Positions 24,093 through 34,311 of a stretch of 64,000 nucleotides of DNA are shown in pieces. This DNA comes from Ancylobacter polymorphus. GTDB taxonomy: Bacteria; Pseudomonadota; Alphaproteobacteria; Rhizobiales; Xanthobacteraceae. A program made the translations under genes and the position numbers. The number at the start of each line of letters is the position of its first letter. The first letter of the stretch is position 1. Under the pieces are notes generated by a model, which was given only the letters and a program-made list of their open reading frames with translations, had not been told where the DNA came from and made no database searches. The stretch spans positions 4,106,001 through 4,170,000 of the forward strand of contig NZ_CP083239.1 of the NCBI RefSeq assembly GCF_022836935.1, written 5' to 3'.

Positions 24093-24110
24093 CGCAACTA
24101 TTTGCGCAAC
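24093..24110. promoter_or_regulatory. Direct repeat CGCAAC-N6-CGCAAC in the carnitine promoter region
   Basis: Two CGCAAC copies 12 bp apart in the 93-bp gap between divergent carnitine genes. Direct repeats suit AraC-family activators such as the neighbouring CdhR-like protein. Inference only. Confidence 0.35.
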
Positions 24111-24132
24111 CCGTTTTTCATTCTGCGCAGCG

Positions 24133-25098
24133 ATGATCTTTGCCCCCGCCGACGACCCGCTCGACGTGACCCTGCTGCTGTTTCCCGGCCTGTCGCTGCT
24201 CTCACTGGCGGCCACACTGGACCCGATGCGCGGCGCCAACCGCGTGCTGGGGCGGCCCGCCTTCCGCTGGAAGCTGGTGTCGATGGACGGGGCGATGCCC
24301 ACCGCGAGCTGCGGCCTGCCGATCCCGGTGGATGGCGCGTTCGATGCCGGCGCGCGGCAGGACGTGCTGTTGCTGGTCGCCGCGTTCGAAGCGTCGCGCT
24401 TCGCCACGCCGCCCATCCTCAAGGCGATCCGCGCCGGGGCCAAGCGCGCGGCGGCGACGGGGGGCATCGAGTCCGGTTCGTGGCTGATGGGCTTCGCCGG
24501 GCTGCTCGACGGGCGCCGCGCCACCACCCATTGGGAGGATCTGGAGGATTTCGCCGCCCGCTTCCCGGAGACGGACGTGCAGCCGGACCGCTTCGTCATC
24601 GACGAACCGGTGTTCACCACCGGTGGCGCAACGCCGGCGCTCGACTGCATGCTGGCGCTGATCCGCGCCCGGCACGGCTATTCCACCGCGCTCGATGTGG
24701 CGAGCCTGTATATCTATGAGGAGGTGCGCACCGGCTCGGACGTGCAGCCCATTGTCTCGCTCGGCCGCATCCGCCAGCACGAGCCGCGCGTGGCCGAGGC
24801 GATCCGGCTGATGGAGACCCATATCGACCGCCCGCTCACCGTCGCGGCCATCGCCCGGCGGGTGGGGGTGTCGACGCGGGGGCTGGAAACGCTTTTCGTG
24901 AAGACGGTGGATGTGTCGCCCGGCGCCTATTACGTCACGCTCCGGCTGAAGGCGGCGCGGCGGCTGGTGCTCGACACCAATCTGCCCATCGCCGACATTG
25001 CCGAGCGCACGGGCTTCTCCGCCATCGCCTCACTGTCGCGGGCGTTCCGGCGGCAGTTCGGCGCGCCACCCTCGGTGGCGCGCCAGAAGCGTTTGTAA
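24133..25098 (+). CDS. cdhR: GATase-1/AraC-type regulator, CdhR-like
   Basis: 321-residue activator. Residues about 10-190 resemble the DJ-1/PfpI glutamine-amidotransferase-like sensor of the GbdR/CdhR/ArgR group (DVTLLLFPGLSLLSLAATLDPMR at the start; GIESGSWLMGFAGLLDGRRATTHWE). Residues about 220-318 form the AraC double helix-turn-helix (TVAAIARRVGVSTRGLETLF, DIAERTGFSAIASLSRAFRRQFG). Members activate carnitine or betaine catabolic genes when the substrate binds. It is divergent from the cleavage enzyme and convergent, with zero gap, with the betaine/carnitine-binding protein gene. ATG 24133 is the most family-like start. Confidence 0.83.
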   Translation: MIFAPADDPLDVTLLLFPGLSLLSLAATLDPMRGANRVLGRPAFRWKLVSMDGAMPTASCGLPIPVDGAFDAGARQDVLLLVAAFEASRFATPPILKAIRAGAKRAAATGGIESGSWLMGFAGLLDGRRATTHWEDLEDFAARFPETDVQPDRFVIDEPVFTTGGATPALDCMLALIRARHGYSTALDVASLYIYEEVRTGSDVQPIVSLGRIRQHEPRVAEAIRLMETHIDRPLTVAAIARRVGVSTRGLETLFVKTVDVSPGAYYVTLRLKAARRLVLDTNLPIADIAERTGFSAIASLSRAFRRQFGAPPSVARQKRL

Positions 25099-26043
25099 TC
25101 AGAGGCCGAGGCCGCTCTTCACCGCCGGCAGGCCGGGCTTGCCGTCGAGCGTGGTGACGCCGGCGAGCCATTTGTCGACTGCCGCCGGGTTCTGCTTCAT
25201 CCACGCCTTCACCGCCGCGTCGGGCTGCATCCCCTTGTCGAGAATGTCGCTCATCAGACGGTCTTCCATCGCCACGTCGAAGACGAGGTTCGTGAGCAGC
25301 TTGCCGACATTCGGGCAGTCCTTGGAATAGCCCGGGCGGGTAAGCGTCAGCACGGTGGCGCCGCCGTCATTGGGACCGAACACGTCCTTGCCATCGGTGA
25401 GATATTCGATCGGCAGGTTGACGTTCATCGGGTGCGGGCGCCAGCCGAAGAACACCACCGGCTCGCCCTGCTTGATGCGATGGCCGACCTGGGTGAGCAT
25501 CGCCTGCTCGCTGGATTCCACGAGATCGAAGCCCTTCAGCCCGAAGCTGTTGTCGGCGATCATCTTGGAGATGGTGGCATTGGCGCCGCTGCCGGCCTCG
25601 ATGCCGTAGATCTTGCCCTGCAGCTTGTCCCTAAACTTGGCGATGTCGGCATAGGTCTTCAGCCCGGCATCATAGGCGGCCTTGGAGGTGGCGAAGCCGA
25701 TGCGCGCGCCTTCGAGATTGGTCGCCGCCACCTCGACCTTGCCGGCCTTCACCAGCGGCACCTGCGTCGGCTCCTGCAGCGGCATCCAGTTGCCGAGGAA
25801 GATGTCGCGGTCGCCATTCTCCAGCGCCTTGAAGGTGATGGCGACGGAGAGCACCGCGACATTCGGCTGATAGCCGAGATGGGTGAGCAATTCGTTGGCG
25901 ACTGCCGTGGTGGCGGTGATGTCGGTCCAGCCGACATCGGAGAAGCGCGGCTTGGCGCAGGAAGCGGGGTCGGCAGCGAAGGCGGAGGAGGAGATGAGCG
26001 TGGCGGACAAGGCGACGCATGTCACGAGCAGGCGTGAAATCAT
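25099..26043 (-). CDS. Quaternary-amine ABC transporter substrate-binding protein (choline/carnitine/betaine)
   Basis: 314-residue periplasmic binding protein of the ProX/ChoX type. A signal peptide (about 1-23, ISSSAFAA) precedes mature CAKPRFSDVGWTDITATTA. The motifs LGNWMPL, EAGSGAN and FFGWRPHPMN contain the aromatic residues that usually box a trimethylammonium head group. No permease or ATPase is adjacent, so the other transporter subunits must be elsewhere. AGAGGGAA precedes ATG 26043. Its stop codon directly abuts the stop of the cdhR-like gene. Confidence 0.88.
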   Translation of the reverse strand: MISRLLVTCVALSATLISSSAFAADPASCAKPRFSDVGWTDITATTAVANELLTHLGYQPNVAVLSVAITFKALENGDRDIFLGNWMPLQEPTQVPLVKAGKVEVAATNLEGARIGFATSKAAYDAGLKTYADIAKFRDKLQGKIYGIEAGSGANATISKMIADNSFGLKGFDLVESSEQAMLTQVGHRIKQGEPVVFFGWRPHPMNVNLPIEYLTDGKDVFGPNDGGATVLTLTRPGYSKDCPNVGKLLTNLVFDVAMEDRLMSDILDKGMQPDAAVKAWMKQNPAAVDKWLAGVTTLDGKPGLPAVKSGLGL

Positions 26044-26176
26044 GGCTGTTCCCTCTGTTGGCGATCTGCCGCAGGACCGGCACCGCAGGGGAAAGCCTAT
26101 CGCCGGAGCCGCCGGCTGATTGACCGTGCTCGAAGCTGAGATGACCGAATGCGCAGCCTAGGCCCCTCCCCGACGG

Positions 26177-26977
26177 CTAGTCGCGCCCGCTCAGCTGCCT
26201 CAGTTCCGCATGCACCGTCTCATTGCCCGCCCAAAGCGCGCCCGGCTGGGTGAAATCGCCCGCGAAGGTCACGAGCCCGCCGGCCTCGCGCACCAGCACC
26301 ATACCGGCCCAGCAGTCCCAGCAATGCAGCGTCGGGTCGTAATAGCCCGCCAGCCGGTTCGCCGCCACATAGGCCAGCATCAGCGCCCCCGAGCCGACGC
26401 GGAACAGCACGCCGCCGGCGCGGTACAGCGCCTCGACAAAGGCGCCCACCTCCGCCGCCGGGGCCTTCTGCGTGGCGCCGAAGCCGGTGGTGGTGGAGGC
26501 GACCGTCCAATCCGGGTTCATCGTCAGCACCCGCCCGTTGAGCCGGGCGCCGCCGCCGAGAACGGCCGAGTACAACTCGCGCAGCATCGGCGCATAGATC
26601 ACCCCGGCCACCGCCTCGCCGTCGCGGGCGAGCCCGATGGACACCGTCCAGTTCGGCTGGCCGACCAGGAAGGGCATGGTGCCGTCGATCGGGTCGATGA
26701 CCCAGACGAAGCCGGATGTGCCCGCGCTCGCCGCCTCCTCCTCGCCAACGATGCCGTCCTCAGGGAAGCGTCGGCGAATCGCCTTGCGCAGCCACGCCTC
26801 GATGCTGCGGTCGGCCTCGCTGACGAGGTCCTGCGAGGCGGATTTCAGCTCTGGATGCAGCGTGTCGCGCTGCAGGAAGAAGCCGCGCGCCCGCGTGCCT
26901 GCCTTGCGTGCCAAGGCCTCGGCAAGGGCGTGCCGGGCGTGGAGCGGGTCCATTCCGTCGTCATGCTCCGCTGCCAT
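26177..26977 (-). CDS. Inositol monophosphatase family protein
   Basis: 266-residue Mg-dependent phosphatase of the IMPase/HisN/CysQ superfamily. Metal ligands are visible in [17 protein letters not shown] and HCWDCWAG. Whether it acts on inositol phosphate, histidinol phosphate or a sugar phosphate cannot be decided. ATG 26977 has GGAG nine bases upstream; ATG 26953 is possible. It is divergent from the polyol operon, so a role in that pathway is conceivable but unproven. Confidence 0.85.
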   Translation of the reverse strand: MAAEHDDGMDPLHARHALAEALARKAGTRARGFFLQRDTLHPELKSASQDLVSEADRSIEAWLRKAIRRRFPEDGIVGEEEAASAGTSGFVWVIDPIDGTMPFLVGQPNWTVSIGLARDGEAVAGVIYAPMLRELYSAVLGGGARLNGRVLTMNPDWTVASTTTGFGATQKAPAAEVGAFVEALYRAGGVLFRVGSGALMLAYVAANRLAGYYDPTLHCWDCWAGMVLVREAGGLVTFAGDFTQPGALWAGNETVHAELRQLSGRD

Positions 26978-27052
26978 TCTGCACGTCTCCACGCTTGTTG
27001 ACTGCCACGCATCGGCCACCTTGCCCGATCTCGATGCTATTGCATATTCCAG

Positions 27053-27065
27053 ATTACAAATGTAT
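27053..27065. promoter_or_regulatory. AT-rich patch with TACAAATGTA palindrome upstream of the polyol operon
   Basis: Within the 299-bp intergenic region 26978-27276, which otherwise holds no gene, an AT-rich stretch (27036-27067) contains TACA-AA-TGTA. It is a candidate promoter or operator for the SorC-family regulator of the operon. Confidence 0.3.
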
Positions 27066-27276
27066 CGCTTTCGTCGTCGATGGCTTTACCCCCGTCGCCG
27101 TCGCCGGGCTTCACGATAAGCGCCGGTGCAAGGTTGAGGCCGGCCCGTCCGGCATTTCCGCGGAGGAAGGCAGTGCCGGAAACGGCCCGCCCCGCCGCCA
27201 AGACGAGAGACGGTTGAACCGTCCCGCATGCCGCCTCGCCCTAAACCGTGGCGCTGCGCCATTTCAGGAGGAAACC

Positions 27277-28626
27277 ATGAAGCGTGCATTGAGAATCTGC
27301 GCCAGCGTCGTCGCCCTCGCGGCGGCAACGGCGGCCATGCCCGTCGCGGCGATGGCCGATTGGCTCGAAGAGGCGGCCAAGCCTCTGAAGGGCACCGAAG
27401 TCAACGGCATCTTCCTCGACCGCCCGGGCTATCGCGCCATCATCAAGCTGCTGCCCGAGTTCGAGAAGAAGACCGGCATCAAGGTCAATTACGAAATCGT
27501 CCCCTATGAGAACACCCGCGAGAAGGAAGTGCTGAACTTCACCTCGCGCGGCGATCTCACCATGGCGCTGGTCGATCTCGTGTGGATCGGCGAATTCGCC
27601 GAAAATGGCTGGCTGGTGCCGGTCGAGGAGCTCGCCAAGGACAAGGCGATCACCGACCCGAACCTGAAGCTCGACGGCTTCTTCCCGCTGCTGCTGGAAG
27701 CCTTCGGCTCCTGGGGCGGCACGGTCTATGGCCTGCCCTTCGACAATTATTCCGGCCTGCTGTTCTATAATTCCTGCAAGCTCAAGGAAGCGGGCTTCGA
27801 CAAGCCGCCGGCGACCTGGGAAGAGGTGATGACCGTCTACGGTCCCAAGCTCACCGACAAGTCGAAGAACCAGTACGCCTACGCCCTGCAGTCGCGCCGC
27901 GGCGAGACCCAGTCGGCGGACAGCTTCATGCGCTTCCTCTGGCCCTTCGGCGGCTCGCTCCTGAACAAGGAGTTCAAGTCGAACCTGATGAGCAAGGAAA
28001 GCCAGACCGGCCTCAACTTCCGTCAGGACCTGATGAAGTACATGCCGCCGGGCGTCGTCTCCTTCGACCATGCCGAGGCCGTGAACGCGCTGGCGCAGGG
28101 CCAGGTGGCGATGATCACCGAGTGGTCGGCCTTCTATTCCACGCTCGCCGACCCCGCGACCTCCAAGCTCGGCGACTGCCTCGCCGTGGCGCCGGAGCCC
28201 GCCGGCCCGGCCGGCCGCCTGCCCGCGCTGGGCGGCTTCTCGCTCGCCGTCGCTTCGCAGGCCACCCCCGAGCAGCAGAAGGCCACCTGGCTGTTCATCC
28301 AGTGGGCGACCTCCGAAGCCATCGCCAAGGCCTATGTCGAGGCCGGCGGCGTGTCGGGCCGCATGGCGGTCTATAACGACCCGGAGATCAAGGCGAAGTA
28401 CACGTTCGTCGAGCCGATGGTCGCCTCCTGGCAGGCCGGCGTTCCCGAGTATCGTCCTCGCTTCCCGGCCTGGCCGGCGATCTCCGAGATCGTCGCCGAG
28501 TGGGGCTCCAAGATGATGCTGGGTGAAGTCACCGTCGAGGGCGGTTCCAAGGAGATCGGCACCCGCATGGAAGCCATCCTCGGCAAGGACGGCTATTACG
28601 ACGGCAAGAAGAAGCTGCTGCAGTGA
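27277..28626 (+). CDS. Polyol/sugar ABC transporter substrate-binding protein
   Basis: 449-residue periplasmic binding protein of the extracellular solute-binding family 1. AGGAGG stands six bases before ATG 27277. The signal peptide is about residues 1-28 (VAAMA). The mature part has [45 protein letters not shown] and WLFIQWATS, typical of polyol and oligosaccharide binders. It is the first gene of the operon ending with the FGGY kinase. A 10-bp GC hairpin and a repeat element follow it, which would explain higher expression of this gene than of the downstream ones. Confidence 0.9.
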   Translation: MKRALRICASVVALAAATAAMPVAAMADWLEEAAKPLKGTEVNGIFLDRPGYRAIIKLLPEFEKKTGIKVNYEIVPYENTREKEVLNFTSRGDLTMALVDLVWIGEFAENGWLVPVEELAKDKAITDPNLKLDGFFPLLLEAFGSWGGTVYGLPFDNYSGLLFYNSCKLKEAGFDKPPATWEEVMTVYGPKLTDKSKNQYAYALQSRRGETQSADSFMRFLWPFGGSLLNKEFKSNLMSKESQTGLNFRQDLMKYMPPGVVSFDHAEAVNALAQGQVAMITEWSAFYSTLADPATSKLGDCLAVAPEPAGPAGRLPALGGFSLAVASQATPEQQKATWLFIQWATSEAIAKAYVEAGGVSGRMAVYNDPEIKAKYTFVEPMVASWQAGVPEYRPRFPAWPAISEIVAEWGSKMMLGEVTVEGGSKEIGTRMEAILGKDGYYDGKKKLLQ

Positions 28627-28632
28627 GTTGAA

Positions 28633-28666
28633 GCCGGCGGCGGGGCCTCTCTCCCGCGCCGCCGGC
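28633..28666 (+). terminator. Hairpin after the binding-protein gene
   Basis: 10-bp perfect stem GCCGGCGGCG / CGCCGCCGGC, 14-nt loop, 6 bp after the stop. Probably an mRNA-stabilising or partial terminator structure inside the operon. Confidence 0.5.
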
Positions 28667-28760
28667 CTCCGGGCGGATGCTGCAACCCGCGAAGCGGCAT
28701 CCGCCCCCCCCTCTATGACCCCCGAGCGCCACCACCCCAAGCGTCTGGCCGGAAAGCGCC

Positions 28761-28865
28761 GTCATCCTGAGGCGCGAGCGTAGCGAGCCTCGAAGGATGG
28801 TCCTTCTGGCGCACCGGGATGACTATCCTTCGAGGCCCGGCTGCCGCCGGGCACCTCAGGATGAC
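28761..28865. repeat. 105-bp palindromic intergenic repeat, copy 1
   Basis: Begins GTCATCCTGAGG and ends with the reverse complement CCTCAGGATGAC. Inside, CTCGAAGGAT is mirrored by ATCCTTCGAG. A second copy of exactly 105 bp is at 35369-35473. It is similar in design to repetitive extragenic palindromes common in Hyphomicrobiales. Confidence 0.85.
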
Positions 28866-28913
28866 GTTGCTCGGAAGAATTTTGGGCTCCCAAGCCTTGC
28901 GAAAGCCAATGTC

Positions 28914-29468
28914 ATGACCACGCTTCACGCCCGCGCCCTGGATGAAATCCGCGCCTGCCTCGATCAGGTCCGCGCCGACGAGCTGGATGGTGCCATAGCT
29001 GAACTGGCCGGCGCCAACCGCATCGCACTCTACGGCGTCGGCCGCGAGGGCCTGCAGATCAAGGGCCTCGCCATGCGCCTGTTCCATCTCGGCCTTAAGG
29101 CGGCCGTAGTGGGCGACATGACCACGCCGCCCGTCGGCGCCGGCGACGTGCTGGTGGTGTCCGCCGGGCCGGGCGACTTCTCCACCGTCGCCGCACTGAT
29201 GGGCGAGGCGCGCGCGGCCGGTGCGCGCACCCTCGTTGTCACCGCCGAGGCGGGCGGGGCCGCCGCCGCCCGCGCCGACCGGGTGCTCACCGTTCCCGCG
29301 CAGACCATGGCCAGCGACCAGGGCGCCGCCGCGACCTCGGTTCTGCCGATGGGCTCGCTCTATGAGGGCGCGCTCTATGTGCTGTTCGAGATCCTGATCC
29401 TCGGCCTGCGCGACCGGCTGGGCGTGACCCCGGCGCAGATGCGCGCCAACCATACGAATCTGGAGTGA
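28914..29468 (+). CDS. SIS domain protein, 6-phospho-3-hexuloisomerase-like
   Basis: 184-residue single-SIS-domain protein. LYGVGREGLQIKGLAMRLFHLG is the nucleotide-fold start, DVLVVSAGPGDFSTV is the sugar-phosphate loop, and DQGAAATSVLPMGSLYEGALYVLFE is the catalytic-helix region of hexuloisomerase-type SIS proteins. It probably isomerises a phosphorylated sugar derived from the polyol. ATG 28914 gives the family-like N-terminus. It is preceded by the 105-bp repeat and followed 43 bp later by a permease gene. Confidence 0.8.
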   Translation: MTTLHARALDEIRACLDQVRADELDGAIAELAGANRIALYGVGREGLQIKGLAMRLFHLGLKAAVVGDMTTPPVGAGDVLVVSAGPGDFSTVAALMGEARAAGARTLVVTAEAGGAAAARADRVLTVPAQTMASDQGAAATSVLPMGSLYEGALYVLFEILILGLRDRLGVTPAQMRANHTNLE

Positions 29469-29511
29469 CCTTGGGTCCCTTCTCACCCGGCAGGCACCAC
29501 AGGAAGACGCC

Positions 29512-30429
29512 ATGAGCGACACCGCGACATCCCCCGCACAACGCCGGCCCAACCGGGGCTATGGACGCTGGACGCCGCTCTGGTTTCTGGCGCCGGCCGT
29601 GCTGACGCTGTTCGTGATCGGCATCTACCCGACGATCTTTGCGCTGGTGACCTCGTTCCGGCGCTACAACATCACCCGGCCGCGCGAGGGCTTTCCCTTC
29701 ATCGGCTTCGAGAACTATGTGAACGTGCTGACCGACAGCACCTTCTGGTCCTCGCTGTTCCTCACCGCCAAGTTCTACGTCACCGTGCTGCCGATCCAGG
29801 TGGCGCTCGGCCTCGCCATCGCCCTGCTGCTGCACAAGCCGGGCATGGGCCTGCTCAAATCGCTCGCGCGGGTCACACTGGTCGTCCCACTGGCCACGAC
29901 CTATGCCGTGGTCGGCCTCGTCGGGCGCTTGATTTTCAACAGAGATTTCGGCGTGGCCAACCAGGCCCTGAGCGTGTTCGGCTTTGCCCCAATCGACTGG
30001 CTGTCGACACAGAATGGCGCCTTCGCCGCCATCGTCATCATGGATGTGTGGCAGTGGACGCCGTTCTGCGCCCTCATCTTCCTCGCCGGCCTCTCCATGG
30101 TTCCCGGCGAGATCGAGGAGGCGGCGCGGCTGGAAACCTCGTCAAAGCTCGCTTTGCTGCGCCATGTGCAACTGCCCTATCTGCTGCCCGGCCTCACGGC
30201 GGTGATGATCCTGCGCTCGGCCGACGTGCTCAAGCTGTTCGACATGGTGTTCGTGATGACGCGCGGCGGCCCCGGCTCGGCCACTGACCTCATCTCCATC
30301 TACATCCAGCGCGTGGGCTTCCGCATCTTCGATCTGGGCACCGCTTCGGCGCAGGCGATCCTTTTGCTGATCCTCACCATCATCATCAGCCGGCTCTATA
30401 TCCGCCTGCTCTATCGCGAGGTTCACTGA
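29512..30429 (+). CDS. Polyol ABC transporter permease 1
   Basis: 305-residue inner-membrane permease of the MalF/UgpA class with six transmembrane segments. The ATPase-contact EAA loop is EIEEAARLETSSKLALLRHVQLPYL, here as E-E-A-A-x3-E. The N-terminal helix is LWFLAPAVLTLFVIGIYP. It overlaps the next permease gene by one base (TGATG), showing translational coupling. Confidence 0.92.
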   Translation: MSDTATSPAQRRPNRGYGRWTPLWFLAPAVLTLFVIGIYPTIFALVTSFRRYNITRPREGFPFIGFENYVNVLTDSTFWSSLFLTAKFYVTVLPIQVALGLAIALLLHKPGMGLLKSLARVTLVVPLATTYAVVGLVGRLIFNRDFGVANQALSVFGFAPIDWLSTQNGAFAAIVIMDVWQWTPFCALIFLAGLSMVPGEIEEAARLETSSKLALLRHVQLPYLLPGLTAVMILRSADVLKLFDMVFVMTRGGPGSATDLISIYIQRVGFRIFDLGTASAQAILLLILTIIISRLYIRLLYREVH

Positions 30430-31247
30430 TGCGTATCTCGTCCGGCAAGCTGCTTCACGCCCTCGGCCTGACCGCCGTGGTCATCTTCACGCTGTTTCCG
30501 TTCTACTGGATGGTGTCGGCGAGCTTCAAGACGCAGGCCGACATCCTGTCCTCGCCGCCGGTGTGGTTCTTCACCCCGACGCTGCAGAACTATGCGGAGA
30601 TCTTCGCCGACACCAAAGTCAGCGGCGCGATCATCAATTCGCTGATCGTGGCGACCTGCTCCACCCTGCTCGCCGTGATCCTCGGCGCGCCGGCGGCCTT
30701 CGCGCTCGCCCGCTACGAGTTCCGCGGAAAGTCGGATCTGTGGTTCTGGTTCATCTCCAACCGCATGATCAGCCCGATCGTGCTCGCACTGCCGGTCTAT
30801 CTGCTGGCGATCCAGACCGGGCTGCTCGACACGCATCTCGTGCTGATCCTCATCTATCTCACCTTCCAGCTGCCCATCGTGGTGTGGATCGTCACCGATC
30901 AGTTCAAGTCGATCCCGGCGGACCTCGAACAGGCCGCGCGGCTCGACGGCGCGAGCCAGTTCACCATCTTCCGCAAGATCTATCTGCCGCTCGGCGCGCC
31001 GGGCATCGCGGTGTCGGCGATCTTCTCCTTCATCTTCTCCTGGAACGAGCTGCTCTATGCGCTGGTGCTGACCCGCCGCGCCGTGCAGACCGCGCCGGTC
31101 GTCGCCACCAGCTTCATGTCCGGCTATGAGCTGCCCTGGGGCAAGATCATGGCCACCGGCACCGTCATCGTCCTGCCCGTCACCATTTTCGCGCTGATCG
31201 TCTCGCGGCACATGGTGCGCGGCCTGACCATGGGAGCGACCAAGTGA
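30429..31247 (+). CDS. Polyol ABC transporter permease 2
   Basis: 272-residue permease of the MalG/UgpE class with six transmembrane segments. The EAA loop is DLEQAARLDGASQFTIFRKIYLP. It ends RHMVRGLTMGATK, the usual terminus of polyol permeases, and is nearly identical in that feature to the second polyol operon's permease at 45073. It overlaps both neighbours by 1-4 bases. Confidence 0.92.
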   Translation: MRISSGKLLHALGLTAVVIFTLFPFYWMVSASFKTQADILSSPPVWFFTPTLQNYAEIFADTKVSGAIINSLIVATCSTLLAVILGAPAAFALARYEFRGKSDLWFWFISNRMISPIVLALPVYLLAIQTGLLDTHLVLILIYLTFQLPIVVWIVTDQFKSIPADLEQAARLDGASQFTIFRKIYLPLGAPGIAVSAIFSFIFSWNELLYALVLTRRAVQTAPVVATSFMSGYELPWGKIMATGTVIVLPVTIFALIVSRHMVRGLTMGATK

Positions 31248-32158
31248 GCGGGACCCCGGCGCCGATCCGCTTCGGCATCAATCTCGGCTTCTGCACCAAG
31301 CGCTGGGTGACGCCCGAGCTGTGGACGGGCGTTGTGCGCGAGCGGCTCGGCCTCGACCTCGTCCAGTTCTCCTTCGATCTGGTCGACCCGATGTGGCCGG
31401 ACGCCATCGTCGACCGCCACGCCGCCGAGGTGCGGCGCGCGGCCGAGGCGGCGGGCATCACCATCCACAGCGCCTTCATCGGCCTCGCCCATTACAGCTT
31501 CAACCAGCTGCTGCACCCCGATCCGGCGGTGCGCAACTACGCGGAATACTGGCTCGGCCGCGCCTATCGCTTCGCCGCGCTCGCCGGCATTCCCCGCGTC
31601 GGCGGCCCGCTCGGCGCGCTCGCCGCACGGCTGGACGGCAGCGAGGCAGAGGCGCTCGACCCGGCCGACTATGCCGAACTCGTCACCCGCATGCACCGGC
31701 TGGGCGAACGCGCCGCCGCCGAGGGGCTGAGCGAACTCTATGTCGAGCCGACCCCCCTGCGCCGCGAATGGCCATGGACCATCGCCCAGGCCCGGCAGAT
31801 GATGAACGACGTGGCGGACAGCGCGGTGCCGTGGCGGCTGTGCATCGATTGGGGCCATGCCACCTTCGCGCCGCTCTATGGCGACGTGACCGACGGCATG
31901 GAAACCTGGCTGCGGGACCTCGCCGACGTCACCACCGCCGTTCACATCCAGCAGACCGATTTCGCTTTCGACCGCCACTGGGACTTCACCGTGCCCGGCA
32001 AGGTCGATCCAGTGGAGGCTGCGGCGCTGCTTCGGCGCACCGGCACCGACACCTGCCCGGTGTTCCTCGAAGTGTTCTATCCCTTCGAAGAGGACAGCCG
32101 CACCATCCTCGCCGCGCTGGAGACCAGCTGCGCGCGCCTCAAGCACGCTCTAGCATAA
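31244..32158 (+). CDS. Sugar phosphate isomerase/epimerase (TIM barrel)
   Basis: 304-residue xylose-isomerase-like TIM-barrel protein. Metal-binding candidates are Glu in LYVEPTPL, Asp/His in CIDWGHATF, His in VHIQQTDFAFDRHWDF, and Glu in VFLEVFYPFEED. The family epimerises or isomerises ketoses or their phosphates. GTG 31244 overlaps the permease stop. Similar genes occur in tetritol and pentitol operons with SorC regulators. The precise substrate is unknown. Confidence 0.82.
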   Translation: MSGTPAPIRFGINLGFCTKRWVTPELWTGVVRERLGLDLVQFSFDLVDPMWPDAIVDRHAAEVRRAAEAAGITIHSAFIGLAHYSFNQLLHPDPAVRNYAEYWLGRAYRFAALAGIPRVGGPLGALAARLDGSEAEALDPADYAELVTRMHRLGERAAAEGLSELYVEPTPLRREWPWTIAQARQMMNDVADSAVPWRLCIDWGHATFAPLYGDVTDGMETWLRDLADVTTAVHIQQTDFAFDRHWDFTVPGKVDPVEAAALLRRTGTDTCPVFLEVFYPFEEDSRTILAALETSCARLKHALA

Positions 32159-32168
32159 GGCACCGGCG

Positions 32169-33143
32169 ATGAACGGGGGGGGGCGCGAGCGCGGCAGGCC
32201 GGTGGGCACGCAGGAGATGGAGGCGGCGCAGATCCGTGCGCGGGTCGCCTGGCTCTATTTCATCGGCGGCCTGACGCAGCAGGAGATCGCCGACCAGCTC
32301 GGTCTCACGCGCCTGCGCACCAACAAGATCCTCGGCCAGGTGCGCTCCGACGGATCGGTGTTCATCGATATCCGCCTGCCCATGGCCGACTGCATCGAGG
32401 CCGAGCAGAAACTGAAGGCCGCGTACGGGCTGGAACACGTCACCGTCGTTCCTTCCCTGCCCGACGAGGCCGAGCAGCAGCGTGTCATCGGCGAAGCCGC
32501 CGGCGGCGTGCTCGACACGCTGCTGGAGAACGGCATGGGCCTCGGTGTCGGCTGGGGCAAGACGCTGGCCGCCGGGCTGAAGCGCGTCACCGCCCGGCCG
32601 ATGGCGGAGAGCTGGGTGACCTCGATCATGGGCGGGCTCACGCGCGGATCGGGTTCCAGCACCTTCGAGGTCGCCACCGGCTATGCCCGCGCCATCTCCG
32701 CCGAGTGCTACTATCTCGCCGCGCCGCTTTATTTCCCGACACCCGAGAGCCGCGGCATGCTGCTCTCGCATCACGGCATCAGCGAGACCATGCGCCGGGC
32801 GCGCGCCGTCGACGTGGCGCTGCTCTCCTGCGGCGACATGACGACCCGCTCCCTGCTGGTGCAGACCCAGACTGTCTCCGAGAACATCGACAGCCTGCGG
32901 GCGGCTGGGGCGGTGGGCGATCTGCTCGGCATGTTCCTCGACGCCGACGGGCGCCCGGTAGACCATCCGCTGAACGAGCGCGTGCTCTCGCTGGCCCCGC
33001 ATGAGGTGAAGCCGGTGCGCCACTCGATCCTGGCCTCCGGCGGGCTCTACAAGGTGCCGATCGTGCGGGCCATCCTGCGCGCAGGCTATGTGAAACGACT
33101 GGTGACGGACGAAAGCTGCGCCGCGGCGCTGCTCACGAACTGA
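32169..33143 (+). CDS. SorC family sugar-sensing regulator (EryD-like)
   Basis: 324-residue regulator. The N-terminal helix-turn-helix ([27 protein letters not shown]) is followed by the SorC sugar-phosphate-binding domain ([23 protein letters not shown]-like region [27 protein letters not shown] at the end). SorC proteins bind phosphorylated polyols or sugars and usually repress their own operon. It is embedded in the middle of the operon it probably controls. A paralogous regulator is at 48609-49562. Confidence 0.88.
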   Translation: MNGGGRERGRPVGTQEMEAAQIRARVAWLYFIGGLTQQEIADQLGLTRLRTNKILGQVRSDGSVFIDIRLPMADCIEAEQKLKAAYGLEHVTVVPSLPDEAEQQRVIGEAAGGVLDTLLENGMGLGVGWGKTLAAGLKRVTARPMAESWVTSIMGGLTRGSGSSTFEVATGYARAISAECYYLAAPLYFPTPESRGMLLSHHGISETMRRARAVDVALLSCGDMTTRSLLVQTQTVSENIDSLRAAGAVGDLLGMFLDADGRPVDHPLNERVLSLAPHEVKPVRHSILASGGLYKVPIVRAILRAGYVKRLVTDESCAAALLTN

Positions 33144-33190
33144 TGGACGGCCGCCGGACCCTCGCGGCCGGCCACTCTGGAGACTGCACG

Positions 33191-34273
<1,083 letters not shown>

Positions 34274-34311
34274 GCGCCCCGGCGACGGCACACTCCAGCA
34301 GGACACGCCCC

